Shown here: positions 1-11,000 of the stretch, in pieces
How the letters are laid out: every line of letters starts with the position of its first letter
Position numbering within the stretch: the stretch's first letter is position 1
Source of the DNA: Mastigamoeba balamuthi
Taxonomy: Eukaryota > Evosea > Mastigamoebida > Mastigamoebidae
Direction of reading: 5' to 3'
DNA: 64,000 nt
Assembly (NCBI GenBank): GCA_902651635.1
Contig: CACRSC010001925.1
Location: 429,498 to 493,497 of the forward strand
Program-made: the position numbers and the translations under genes
The notes under the pieces: model-generated
What the model was told of the DNA's origin: nothing
The model's input: only the letters and a program-made list of their open reading frames with translations
Database searches by the model: none

Positions 1-799
1 ACCGTCATGCCCGAGTCGCGTAGAATTTGCCGTGTGACCCCCTTTCGATCTCAGGCAAAGCCTTGCCACAGCTCAGCACAGGAGGTCTGGCGGTGTTGCT
101 GTCAAATGTTGGTGTGTGTGGGACCGTGCTTTGCCCCTTACAATGTGTATTTGGCGTTGGGAAACCAAATGCCCAAAGCCCTGCTCGTTTTCATCGAAGT
201 AGTTGCTGCCAAATCAGGCTCTCGGGCAGCCACCAGCACATCCTATCGGGGGGTGGGAAACAGAGGATCGGGGTTGTGCAGGACTGTCTGACCATGGCCC
301 GTGGTGAACCTATGCTGTACTGCCCCACCCAGCAGCACCTCGCGCACTGTTGCATCCGTCGCACACCCTGTTTCTGCGTCTGATCTCCTCACGGTGCTTG
401 CCACGACTCCTTGTTGATACCAGCATAATCGACGGAATCGCCCTCGACCACCCACGACGAGCTCAATCATGCTGGCGGACACCGCGCAGGCACCGCACCA
501 CCACAGAGCTATAATTGGCTGCGACAATTTCTTAGAAACGGAGTGGTAAAGTGGTGTAGTAGTTGTGAAGATCGTCCAGTGCCCAGTCTGTCAGCGGGAT
601 GGATCGCACGGGCACCACGCTCCCTGAGAGGCATTACGTCCGTTGTCGGTCTCCGGCAGAGGCGAAGCAACAAACCCGGCCGTTTCGCCCCTTTTCCGAA
701 CTATTGTCCTTCGTTTCTGCTGTATTTCCTGTACCGCAGGAAGAAAACGGCGGGCCATTATCGACGATTCATACTGGAAACCGCCTTGTGGTATTGAAG
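1..799. other. 5' flank of the first acyltransferase copy
   Basis: No gene is supported here. Short open frames on both strands lack domains, codon bias or splice logic. The stretch just before 800 is probably the promoter and 5' UTR of the acyltransferase copy that starts at 800. Confidence 0.4.
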
Positions 800-3327
800 A
801 TGGCTGAGCAGGTCGTCGTCGTGATTGAGCCAGATGCAGTCGCCCCGGAGCAGCTCTCTGCTGCCCCCGGTGCCCTCGGAGCCAACCAGAACGACCAGGA
901 GACCACCGCGAAGGCCGCCGATCCTCCTCAACCCAAGTCGGTTGACAAGGCTACTGAGTCCCCGAAGCAGAAGCCCGCGGCCCTGGAGGCACCGCCTGCG
1001 CCTGACGACAAGCAGCGCCACCAGCCCCCACATAGTGAGAAGGGTCGCCGCGTGGACATACAGGTGATGCGGGCGCTGGCCGTCACCGTGGTCGTGCTCT
1101 TCCACCTCGACGTGCCGTGGATGCGGGGCGGCTTCGTGGGCGTCGACATTTTCTTTGTCATCAGCGGCTTCCTGGTCTTCGGCTCCGTCGTAAGCGGCCC
1201 CCAGCCACGCCACGCCGCCTTCTTCGCTCTCAGCGCTTGGACGATACGTCGCAGGTACGTGGGCTCGTCAAGAACGAGTTCTCGTTGCTCGAGTTCTTCG
1301 CGCGGAGGGCAAAAAGGCTCAACCCGCCCAGCGCGCTGATGCTGGTCCTGCTGGTCGCTGTGCTCTGGAGGTCTGCATACTGCATTTACCACGAGAAGTG
1401 TGCCGAGCAGATGCACGACATCCTGATGGCTTCGCTGCAGTGCGCCAACATCGACCAGATGACCAAGGTGGAGGCTACTTCCAGGCCAGCTACCCCAGCA
1501 TCGTCCTGCACTACTGGTCCCTGGCTGTCGAGGAGCAGCTCTACGTGCTCGTGCCCACTCTGCTCGTGCTCCTCCGCTTGGCTCTCAGAAAGCGCTTCGC
1601 AGTTGTCAGAGACAGTTTCATTTTGCCAAATGCTGTCGCACTTTATTGACTCGCTCTGCTCTGCTCTGCAGGCCGTTGGACCAGTCATGGCTGCAACTGC
1701 AGTCGTCTCTTTTGGGACGATGTTCGCGCAGCCGCAGAAGTGGAGGTTCTACTTTGTGGGGAGCAGGTACTGGGAGTTCGCCCTGGGCGCCCTGGTCTCG
1801 CACTATGACGAGTGCATCCACAGCGAGAGGCTCGGCCGCCTGAGGCCCGAGATGAACAAGTGGTACTGGATCGCCACCTACTGCGCAGTGTGGGCATCCC
1901 TCGTCGTGGCCAGCGTCTTCACCCCCAGGTGTGAAGGCAGCCACTGGGAGCTTGTCTCAAGCTCACTCATCTGCACCCCCCCCCTCCTCTCCAGCTCTGG
2001 ATACCCCAACGCCATCACGCTCCCCGTGTGCCTGATGACTGCGCTCCTCATCGCCTGCAAGGCGAGGATCAGGAGGGCGCCGGTCGTGAAGGCGGTCGGG
2101 GACATGTCGTACTCGATCTACCTCTACCACTTCCCTGTCATCCTGCTTGTCGCCTTCTACGAGGGCATATCCATGTCCGAGAAGCCCGCGTGGGTAGTCA
2201 CCCTGCTACTCATCGGGGCGCTCTCGTCCGCGAGTTACTTCCTGGTGGAGGTGACCCCTCCCCCCTCTACCACTCTCTCGCTTGTGCCGAGCTGCCTGGA
2301 CGGTCGCTCACGGCGGGGCGGTGCAGAGACCACTGCAGCAGAGGACACTCCCCTGCTGGGCATCTCTTGGGTTGCTTGCTGCGGGCATGGCAGTGCCTGC
2401 AGTGCTGTCGGTGGCTGCCCTCAGGACTACTGTTGTCGTGCAGGCGTTCACCTCAAAGCCCATGCAGCTCCGTGGTGGCAATGCGTACAGACCCCCCTCG
2501 CGGGCCGCGTCTTACCCTTCCTTCCGCAACCGCGGGCGGCGCTGGCGGTAGACGGCGACTCGCACGTCGTGCAGCTCTGGAAGTTGCTGTTCAACTACGG
2601 GGCCGAGCTCAATGCCACGTACTGGAGTGGCGGCTTCACACACAACCTGAGGAACATGGATTACTTCGAGCTGATGTGGAACCCCCCGCCGTTTTGGACC
2701 GAGGACGACTACACGTTCCGCGCCTCGTTCCTCTCCTTCAGGGTGCGCAAGGCGCCCAAGGTCCTTCCTTACCAGACCCATCGGCAGAACCGCTTTGGAG
2801 AGTTCCCCGACTGGGGAGAGGACTTCAAGAGGTACGCGCGGGCGTGGATCAGGAGGTCGACTTGCACGGTGATACTCGTGGACAACCCCATCTGGGCCGA
2901 CTCGGAGGACTGGGAGCTGCCTGTGCAGGAATGGCCGCTCACGTGCCTGCGCAAGCGCAAGGCCAGCAGCTGTGTCTATGGCCAGGAGGCGCGTCTCAAG
3001 TTCTACGACATCGGCTGGGTTCGCGACATCGTCAGGGCCAACCCAGAGCTATCGGGCAGGGTCGAGATGGTCTCGCTGAACGATCTGGTGTGCTGGGACG
3101 GCATGTGCCACAGCCACGTGTATGACATACCAGTATTCTACGACACGGCGCACTACACGGCGCAGTTCCTGGACTTTGCGCGGAACTACGTCGTCGCGAG
3201 GCTGCGGTCGAGCAGTTGCTTCAAGCGGATCGAGGCTGCCATGGGGCAGGCGGAGCGCCTCGACACGGTCTACGGCCCTGCTGCCCAGCCTCAGAGCATT
3301 CTGTGGAGTGTAACCAGAAGAGCCTAA
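800..3327 (+). pseudogene. Acyltransferase_3/SGNH copy 1, frame-broken
   Basis: This is a fourth member of the local acyltransferase family. Exons follow the family plan: 800-1189, 1255-1604, 1672-1928, 1995-2250, then a fused exon near 2337-2742, and 2788-3327. It keeps the N-terminal RRVDIQVMRALAV helix with the FH acyltransferase histidine, the GVDIFFVISGF loop, and the C-terminal SGNH motifs GDSH and DTAHY. Two defects set it apart from the three intact copies. Exon 2 is 350 nt where the others are 351 nt, so the frame slips near 1470. The lumenal segment between the last membrane helix and GDSH (about 2450-2530) lacks roughly 120-155 nt, including the border between family exons 5 and 6. 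Either this copy is decaying or the assembly has errors at both points. The 3' exon is open and well conserved, so decay would be recent. Confidence 0.75.
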
Positions 3328-4887
3328 GAGCAATCAAATTGTTTCACTGCTCCCAAGCATGCCTTCTACATCCCCTCAGCACAATGTAGCCAGGCTGCCG
3401 TCTGTGAATCCATAGGATTCTAACTTGAATTCAATTGTCTCGCAAGAGTGCCTCATCAGTGTTCTTTGAGTTCGGTGGTTACATTGTGCTGAAGGGGTAC
3501 CTCTCGGCTGTGAGAATACCTCGAGGTATTTCAGCTGCAAGCAGCGGAGGAGCTCTCTCGATGGCAGAGAGGAACAGAACGGTGGTAGGTAGAGAAGAAA
3601 TTGTCAAGCCAGACACGGATCCCGTCCTCGCAACGTCCTGGTGGCACACTCCTTTTCCGAAACAATGGCCTTTGTTTTCGTCATCACATCTTAACATAGA
3701 TTGTATGTATTACATGGCTATGCATAGGCCACTGACTGATCTGAATTCCCCCAACTCTGAATCAAGCCCTCCAGAACCATCTCTCCAACCTGTGGAGTGT
3801 ACGCCAGAAAATAGTGCAAAATTGTGAGCATTGAAACAGCACAGGACGTACAGGACGTGGAAAACCCAGGCAGACATGACACATGTAGAGCCGTAAGGCT
3901 CGCGGTGTGCGTGAGGAGATGTTGGTACATCTACCGTGGGCGCAACTTTCAGAACGAGCAAATCTGATGTTATCGGTGTCCATAATAGATTTGTGCCGCA
4001 GCGACGGGTCAGAAGAGGCGTCATTGACTCACCACGCAGTGCAGCAGCTCGGGCATGCTATTCAAAGCATCAGTGCCCTCAGACGAATTGATAATGGAAA
4101 ATCTCACTTCTGAAAAGCGGGATAAGATAAGAGTAAAGTGGCGATTTTTGACAAGAACTGTCTCTGCAGGCTACTGGCGATTTCAGGAATGCCTTCACAA
4201 TAGGCTTGGTCAGTTCCTAAAGCAAGAGTCATCAGAGTGGTCTGTGTAGACCTCGTTCAGCACGGCTAGAGCTTGCCCTGGCTTGGAAAGAACAATACTG
4301 CTTCTTGATTCTACAGTCTCAGCTGCTCTTAGTGCCCTTCAACAATGGTAATACTGTGGAAAAGCTCAGTTCATATTAAAGTCTTATCCTGTCCTCGTGA
4401 GCCACGATCACCTGACATCACGTATCATATTAAATTTCTGTCTTTGTAGAAACAGTAAAATGAAAAGGTCTCATTCTGGTTTTTTCTGTGATCGAGTGAA
4501 ACGTTAAACATGGCAAATGCCCCCAGTGCCCCATCAGAGAGGCATAGAGAGACTCATGAAAATGTAAAAAGAGGCGCTGCCTATTGAAATTTGGAAATGG
4601 GCGTTCGATTGCCCTGTTGCTGATATCATTTTTCTGCTCAGCTCCGGTCTCAGTTCTTCTCACGTTTTCACTTCATTTTGATGCAGCTGCAGATTGGTTG
4701 TGGGGAATCTGAGGGTTCAGGGGGAAGGGAAAGTAATCAGACAGTGGGAAAACAACGTGACCCTCGACTGACTCCTGGGTCATCTTATCTGTTTCTTTGG
4801 CTTTGTAGTTCTGAGATAATACCATCTTCTTCTTGATCAAGTGGAAATGGCAGATGCATTCATTCATGAAAAATAACACTGTTTGTG
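3328..4887. other. Intergenic, convergent 3' ends of acyltransferase copies 1 and 2
   Basis: No gene is supported. It lies between two 3' ends (plus strand gene ending at 3327, minus strand gene ending at 4888). It contains one copy of a diverged dispersed repeat, listed separately at about 3690-3945; the remainder is AT-rich without recognisable features. Confidence 0.5.
3690..3945 (+). repeat. Diverged dispersed repeat, copy A
   Basis: This segment aligns along its length, with small gaps, to 38975-39215. Shared anchors in order are a 'gattgtatg' start, 'cataggcca', 'aattgtgagca', 'gtggaaaaccca' and 'taaggctc', ending at 'atctac'. The order is preserved over about 240 nt, so this is one repeat family rather than chance matches. 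I see no open frame in common and cannot name the family. Confidence 0.55.
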
Positions 4888-7391
4888 TTACCAATTTGAT
4901 TGAGAAGGTGCTGCTGGGCCATATTTTGAGTTGATTTGTGTCTCTTTTCCCATTATACTCTCGATTCTTTTGAAGCAATGACTTGATCTTAACCTCGCCA
5001 CTATGTAGTTCCTTGCATAATCAAGGAATTGAACTGTGTAATGCGAATTGTCAATATAGATTGGAACGTTATAAATATGACTATGGCATTTGCTGTCCCA
5101 GCATACTAAGTCATTGAATGAGATCAGATCAACAGAGTCTCGTAATTCTGGGTGTTCAGCTATTACCTGGCGTACTCGATCAACTTCTTTTGATTGAATA
5201 ACTGCTCTCTGATCATAAACACAGTCCTTTCCGTTTCGAGTTCGCAAACACGTGATTGGCCACTGACGGAGTGGTAAATCCCATCCACCTGCGTCCACCC
5301 ACATTGGATTGTCCATCAAAACCACTGTGCAGGATGATCTGCTAATCCAGTGTTCAACATAGTGCTTGAATTCGTCTTCCCATTTGGGATTACTACCAAT
5401 TCGATTCTATTACATTGTAAGTGATCTGAAGATAAATAAGCACATACTCTGAAGGACAGAAGGGCAAGACGATAGTCATAACTGTCTGAAGTCCAGAAGT
5501 GTGGAGGGTTCCACATGGATTCGTAATAGCGGGCCAGCTTCTTCGTATGTGAGAATCCCCCACTCCAATATGTAGCATTCAGGTCTTTTCCGTAGTAAAA
5601 CAGCAGTTTCCATAGCTGCTCAACATGGGAATCGCCATCAACTGCCAAGGCAGCACGATGAGTTTTATGAAACAGGCGCAGATTTTGATCTGGGGGAAGA
5701 TCAAGAAATGTTGCTTCGGGATCTTGGTGACATCCTATCACAGCATAAGAATTAATTCGAAGTGAAGCTTCATTGAAAGGATTTCCATCATCTCTCCAAG
5801 GAATCTGTGTTCTAGCATAAATAAGTACTGAAAGAAAAGAGCAATTAGTATACATATTGTTCTTCATAATTTTGTAGGGCTCCATAGTAAATAGAGCAGC
5901 ATCTCTGTTTGTTTTAACTGCCATCATAGATAAGAAAGATGGAACTCCCATTCCAATCACTAGAAGTCCAAGTGACACCCACCAAGGAAGCACATTCTTT
6001 TGTAAAGGTTTCTAAATGGCATCAGTAAAACTGACTTCACACATTCTGTGTACCTCGATAAGAAAGAAGCTTGCAGATGAGAATGAAACTAACAGTAAAA
6101 AAATGCAAATCCAGGTTGGCTTCTGAGTCAGGCAAAGACTCGCATAGAATTGAACTAGAATGATTATCGGAACATGATACAGGTATATGGAATAAGACAT
6201 GTCCCCGACCGACTTCAGCACAGGGGCCCTGGTCATTTTGAATTTACATGCAATCAAAAATGCTGTTGCCAAACAGACAGGAAGTGTCAGAATATTCGGA
6301 TATCCGGAACTAACAAGCATTTAGAGAGAGAAATAATGCAGATTGCACCTTGGAGTTATTACACCTGCTGCAATTAGTAGCAACCACATACTCACGTAAG
6401 CAACTCTCCAATACCATTTATCCATGGAAGGGCATATCAGCTTCTTGCCGTGGATAATGTGGTCATAGTGCGAGACCAGAGCACCCAGAGCGAACTCCCA
6501 GTACCTACCAGCAACAAAGTAGAATCTCCAGCTCTGTGGTTGAGCAAACATGGTACCAAATGATACAGTAGCAGTTGCAACCATGATTGGTCCTATGAAC
6601 TAAACAATAGGATAAGTCTCATTTTGAAAGAGTACAACAAAACTAACCGTTGCATAGTGCTTTTTGAAGGCGTGATAAGAAAGGACGAGAAGGACGGGCA
6701 CTAAAATGTAGAGCTGTTCTTCCACCGCAAGAGACCAGTAGTGCAAAACAATGCTTGGAGAATTGGCCCCGAAGTACTTGGCCTTCGTGGTCAACTGATG
6801 TATGTTGGCGCACTGCAGACTTGCCATCATGATGTCTGACATCTGGTCTTTGCACTTATCGTTGTACATACAGAACGGAGATCTCCACAGCACAGTTATA
6901 AGTACGATCAGCATCACTGCACTCGGTGGGTTGAGCCTCTTGGCCCTTCTCGCAATGAATTCGAGAAGGGAGAACTTGTTCTCCACGAGCCCACGGACCT
7001 TTGACAAATGTATTAGTGTGGGTGAGAACAAAACAGGGCCACTTACAACTGAGCCAAAAACCAGGAAGCCGCTGATAACAAAGAAAACATCGACGCCGAT
7101 GAATCCGCCCCTCATCCAGGACAGGTCGAGGTGGAAGAGCACGACCATAGCCACCGCCAGCGCTCTCATCACTTGTATGTCCACGCGGCGTTCTGTCCGA
7201 GGATGCTGGTCCTGCTTCGCGTCTGTGGTCTCTGTACGCTGTGGGGCTTCGGGGCTCTTCTGTTGGGGACTGGGTGCGAGGTCACCCCCGGTGCCGTTGT
7301 CTTGGGTGTTCTGGTTCGAGTCCGGGGAGACAGGACCTTCCGAATGCTCGGAGGTACCAGGCTCCACGTTGACGATGACCTGCTCTGCCAT
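4888..7391 (-). CDS. Membrane O-acyltransferase (Acyltransferase_3 + SGNH), copy 2
   Basis: A predicted 747-residue polytopic membrane enzyme of the bacterial OafA/OatA type. It would move an acyl group across a membrane and onto a glycan. Verified exons (minus strand) are 7047-7391, 6648-6998, 6349-6599, 6054-6309, 5854-6011, 5448-5811 and 4888-5406, with six introns of 39-50 nt. Motifs in order: a charged, Pro-rich cytosolic N-terminus (about 75 residues); RRVDIQVMRALAVAMVVLFH with the catalytic-type histidine; GVDVFFVISGFLVFGS; the RRAKRLNPPS cytosolic loop; LHYWSLAVEEQLY; about ten membrane helices; then an SGNH hydrolase-like domain with GDSH (nucleophile serine) and DNSHY (Asp-x-x-His-type block V). 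In bacteria the pair acetylates cell-surface polysaccharide. The nearest relative in the window is copy 4 (34143-36619), and the gene sits in the same arrangement beside a glycosyltransferase, but inverted. It appears intact. Substrate is unknown. Confidence 0.9.
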
Positions 7392-7693
7392 TGGCTGCAC
7401 GGCGAGAGTTTCTATGTGAAATGAGCCCGTTGATATGCGTCATCAGGAAAAAGGAAGTGAATCGTCCGCCCCAATGCCCCCAATTCTCTGTTTTTCCGGA
7501 TGGAAATGCTGAGAAGAAAATGATCATCACCGAGTTTCTTCGCCATGTTCTCGTTTCTGGGACGCTGTGCGAGCAGAGGCTCACACACTCTCCCTGAAAT
7601 CGGGTATTCACGAGGAAAAGGACACCATCGGTCGCGTGAACATGCGCTCTCAGCCCGAGGGACAAATTAAGTGAAACTTCCGCAAAGTCGAGG

Positions 7694-8553
7694 TCAGGCG
7701 GTGAGAGGGAACAGCGTGACCATCGATTGCTCGAGCACGCGGTGCACTAAGCTGGCGTTTTCGAACCGGGACGTGGGGTAGGCCTTGTTCCACAGGTGCA
7801 CCGCCGTCGAGCTGCACACTCCTCCTCGGGGTGACGACAGGTGCGGGTCGCTCCGCTCCTCGATCGCCGCTCTCCACGTCCTGTAAACCCTCGTGGCCAC
7901 GGCTGTGCCCTGGCAGCTCCAGCAGCGCGGCTGGTTGGTCTTGCCGATCTCCTCGAGGGCCAGCAGTGGGAACTTGTTGCCGCGGTCGAACGACATGACT
8001 GCTGTGTTGAGGCCCACGAGCTGCGAGCGGCTCCTGTGCCCCGCGTGGTGCATCACGACCTCTGGGTCAAGCGTGGGCCACGGGTGCTGCACGCCCTCGG
8101 AGCCCGCGCTGGCGTCCGTGCACGTCGTGTTGGTCGCGGGCTCGCCGTCGGCGCCGAGCTCGCGGTCGAAGACGACGTCGGTGTCGGCGTAGGAGCAGTG
8201 CGAGGCGCAGCCAGTCGGCCCAGTGCGCGTAAAAGTGCCGCGACAACCTGCGCCACTCGTCCGCCCGCAGCCCCCACGCGGCCGCCGCGCTCGTGGCATA
8301 AGCCGTGACCCAATACCACTTGTTCATGGAGGGGCTGATGTATTTATGAATTAGAACGTCATAGTGGGACACTAGAGCTATCAGACGTACACGGCGCTGC
8401 AGCTGCGCTCGGCCGAGAGCATCGTGCGGCGCCACGCTGACGCCTGCGTCTGCGTCTACGCCGAGGTGCTGCCCGAGTGGTGGTTCGCGGAGCTCTTGTA
8501 CTGCGGCCACAACGTCTGCGTGGCGCACACCGACACGCAGGCCCTCTGCGAGC
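7694..8553 (-). pseudogene. Broken GT32-type glycosyltransferase duplicate
   Basis: A decayed copy of the intact glycosyltransferase at 32008-33869. The minus strand from about 8290 down to 7694 keeps the DxD region (YADTDVVF), VMSFDRGNKFPLLALEE, CWSCQGTAVATRVYR and the AVHLWNKAYPTSRFENAS tail. It has lost about 28 codons upstream of AVHLWN and about 20 nt just before the DxD motif, and nothing upstream of the catalytic half is present here. A further piece, 8386-8553, matches 32994-33168 but on the plus strand, so a local inversion has flipped it relative to the rest. Distance and order to the neighbouring acyltransferase (about 300 nt to its start) mirror the intact block at 32-36 kb. Confidence 0.85.
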
Positions 8554-9178
8554 GGATATCACTCACCGCGGCAAGTGTTTTGTGAGTTGCTCGCAGAGGT
8601 ACATCATGAAGGAACATTCAGTGTGATGGCAATATCTGAGGGAAGGCGGTTGGGAGTGCTGATGTCAGGAACGACTCTTGAGTTTGTTGGTTATACCGAC
8701 ACTGTGCCTTTCGGCCCTTCCTTCGCCACACCCAGCCCGCTCTTTTTAATTATGATCGGGTTCAGGGGGCACGGTGGCTATCTGCCACAGGGGTGCTACA
8801 CACACTGATTGTGTGTTAGGTGGTTCAGTAAGCGATTCCGGGAATCGCTGCCAAGTGTTGGTTGGTTGAAATTGCGGGCAACATTGAGAGGTGCCTGAAG
8901 CACACAGGCATTCCCTGTTAGCACTCCTCCCTTTTCCCAAACCCAGAGGTGTATTGCATGGTTTCCCTCCCCGAGAAAATGCCAGAAACACAGTTCCTTC
9001 ACTCCAAGGTATGACCGTCATTCAAGATCCACACCCACCCGTTGAATTTTCACTTCTTAGTGAAGGATACCCTAATGCACTTGTGCTCACAGTATGTTCA
9101 ACAACTGCATTTCTGAGAGCTTGCAAAACATCAATGAAAAAGCACCTGTTGTGAAGTTGGTCGGAGACATGGCGTACT
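8293..9178 (+). pseudogene. Acyltransferase fragment, copy-3-like, inverted and interrupted
   Basis: Three pieces match acyltransferase copy 3. 8293-8385 equals about 30620-30710 in the same orientation and is nearly identical. 8553-8580 is the reverse complement of about 30591-30620. 8996-9178 is the reverse complement of about 30410-30595, including the intron and the GYPNAL and KLVGDM coding stretches. Flipping 8291-8553 back makes both the glycosyltransferase piece and the acyltransferase piece continuous. This locus is therefore one plus-strand acyltransferase relic, altered by an inversion and then split by about 415 nt of unrelated sequence at 8581-8995. No function is expected. Confidence 0.75.
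8581..8995. other. Insertion of about 415 nt inside the acyltransferase relic
   Basis: In copy 3 the exon runs straight from 'gtgtttt' into 'cactccaag' before the intron donor. Here those two pieces are separated by about 415 nt. The inserted sequence has a near-palindrome at about 8831-8849 (agcgattcc-gggaatcgct). I found no convincing terminal repeats, target-site duplication or open frame. It may be a short non-autonomous element or filler DNA from the rearrangement. Confidence 0.45.
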
Positions 9179-9729
9179 GCAGCAGAAGAGGTACAAGGCT
9201 GCTGAATCAGCATAATAAGCTGCTGAAGCAGTGCAGTGAAACAAATAATAGTTTTTGATATTGAATCGGGAATAAGAATTTTGCAGGACCACGGACTGCT
9301 CTGTGCGACCCAGATAAGGAGGGGGTAAAGGGGCCTTAAGTGCACTGGGCTGTTATCCTCCATTTCTACACTCCTTTGTAGTGTTCGACATCTACCGCTA
9401 TTCGCTGTGTGGCGATTTCTGGGTTGCTCATTGAGCTCCTGGAATCCGCCTCCTGGGGTTGTATATGCTCGTGGTTTGGGGGAGGTGGTTCTCTTAATTT
9501 TATGATTCACCGAATTTGTGTGATGTGTCATTGTTGCATCTGTTTTTATTTCGAGTTGAGGTTTCTCAGCTCGTGGAGTGGTTGGTTGTTTGGAGTGCGA
9601 TTGTGGGGATGCAAGTGATGAAGAAGCGTCGTGGGTTATCAGCATACATATGCTTCGGTATCCCACGGTATGCCTACATTGTGGAATGGTTACAAACGAG
9701 TCTCTGTGCTCGCACTTGGCCAGCGAGAG
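9179..9729. other. Intergenic, nothing recognised
   Basis: No supported gene. It lies between the acyltransferase relic and the 3' end of the HAD phosphatase gene. I see no repeats matching other parts of the window. Confidence 0.4.
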
Positions 9730-10523
9730 CTAGAGAATGGCCGCGATGTCATGGAGGGACGCAAAGGACCTGTGCGCTGTCTGGACGATCGCTGGGTCGC
9801 TGGAGCTGGGTACGACCCAGCAGGTCATCCCCGCAGCCCTGGCAGCCATTGCTCCGGCGATGCTGTCCTCCACCACGAGCACCCTAGGCCCCGCCTGCGC
9901 TCCGAGCAGGGCGGCGGCCTTGATGAAGCCGTCCGGGTGCGGCTTGCCCCTGGCCACCTGTTCGGTGCTGAACAGGACCCTGAAGTGCGCGGTCCACCCC
10001 ATAGTGGCCACCACCTCCCTCACCATGCTCAGCGGCGCGCCAGACGCCACAGCCATGCGGTACCTGTGCGCAGTGAGCGTGCTCAGGAGATGCTGTGCGC
10101 CTGGCATCGGCTCGATCGCCAGGTCCTCCTTGCAGACTGCGAGGGAATCAATTCCGTTAGTTCAATGCACCGATAACATTAAAATGCCAAGTCGAAACAT
10201 GAGTTATCAGGACGAGGCTTGCCTTTGAGCAGGGAGCTGCGCAGGTAGTCGGCACACTGCGCCACGGTGGTGAGCTCCGAGGGGCGCACAGCGGGGTCCG
10301 TGTCGTCCATGATGTACTCGGCGATCCTGTCGCAGCGAAGGCCACCGAAGTGCGCGGCGACGGAGCTGTTGTAGTGCGAGCCCAGGGCGCTCCAGAGCCG
10401 CTCCTCGCCGGCGTACCACACCCGCGTGCTGTGCACTAGCGTCTCGTCCATGTCGAACAGCACCGCGTCGAAGTCGCGGGCCGCTGCGTTGTCCCTGGGG
10501 GTGACTGCTCCCGAGCACGGCAT
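9730..10523 (-). CDS. HAD-superfamily phosphatase / phosphoglucomutase-like
   Basis: A 235-residue haloacid-dehalogenase hydrolase of the beta-phosphoglucomutase / sugar- or nucleotide-phosphatase group, probably cytosolic. All four HAD motifs are visible: motif I FDAVLFDMDETL (Asp nucleophile), motif II VASGAP, motif III GKPHPDGF (Lys), and motif IV VVEDSIAG. A helical cap domain of about 75 residues lies between motifs I and II, as in subclass I enzymes. Exons (minus) are 10223-10523 and 9730-10136; the sum is 708 nt and the phase-1 junction fits. The intron at 10137-10222 starts with GC (AAAG|GCAAGC), a strong GC-AG donor context. An in-frame upstream start near 10601 would add 26 residues; I prefer the ATG at 10523 because it leaves a more typical N-terminus. 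Substrate cannot be told from the sequence. Confidence 0.88.
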
Positions 10524-11000
10524 TGTGGATGCCCTTAGATGTTCCTTGCTGTTCTCGGTTGTTGTATTTGGCTGCCGGAAAGGCGCGTGTGCCAGTGGCA
10601 CGAGTGATTGAGATGTGAGTGCTTTGTACTATGGATGGCCTGCTGTGCGTGACGTTTTGATGTCTGCCGATTTCCGCTGGCGGTTAGAATTTGGACAGAA
10701 CGAACGACTTGTATGGCCGTTTTCCTTTCTGCGAAAAGTTCGATTTCGCAACAATTTCCTCGCCTGTGTCGGATCTCCGGCCCCGCGAGGGTCCCTCCTG
10801 CCACGGCGGCTTGCGCCCGAGCCCTCAAGTTCCCGGAGACGAGCGAGTCACCTGCGCAGCAGATCACACTATAATTGGGTGCCATACTGAGAACTGGAGA
10901 AGAAAGTAAGAAGGCAATTACGCGGCTACCGGGCTCTCCGCGGCCACTCACAGCCTCTTGACCACCGCTCGAAGCCGCTGCCCTGCACACCTCCTCTGTG
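10524..11000. other. Upstream region of the HAD gene, nothing recognised
   Basis: No gene supported. It holds the HAD gene's promoter side on its left edge and otherwise shows only short unconserved frames. Confidence 0.35.

Noticed and set aside
3435-3827. 130-codon plus-strand frame downstream of acyltransferase copy 1
   Set aside because: Overlaps the dispersed repeat, has no conserved counterpart in the second repeat copy and no domain.
7131-7424. Plus-strand frames opposite acyltransferase exon 1
   Set aside because: Antisense to a verified exon; no independent evidence.
8828-8850. Near-palindrome agcgattccgggaatcgct
   Set aside because: Too short and isolated to call a terminator, origin or transposon end.
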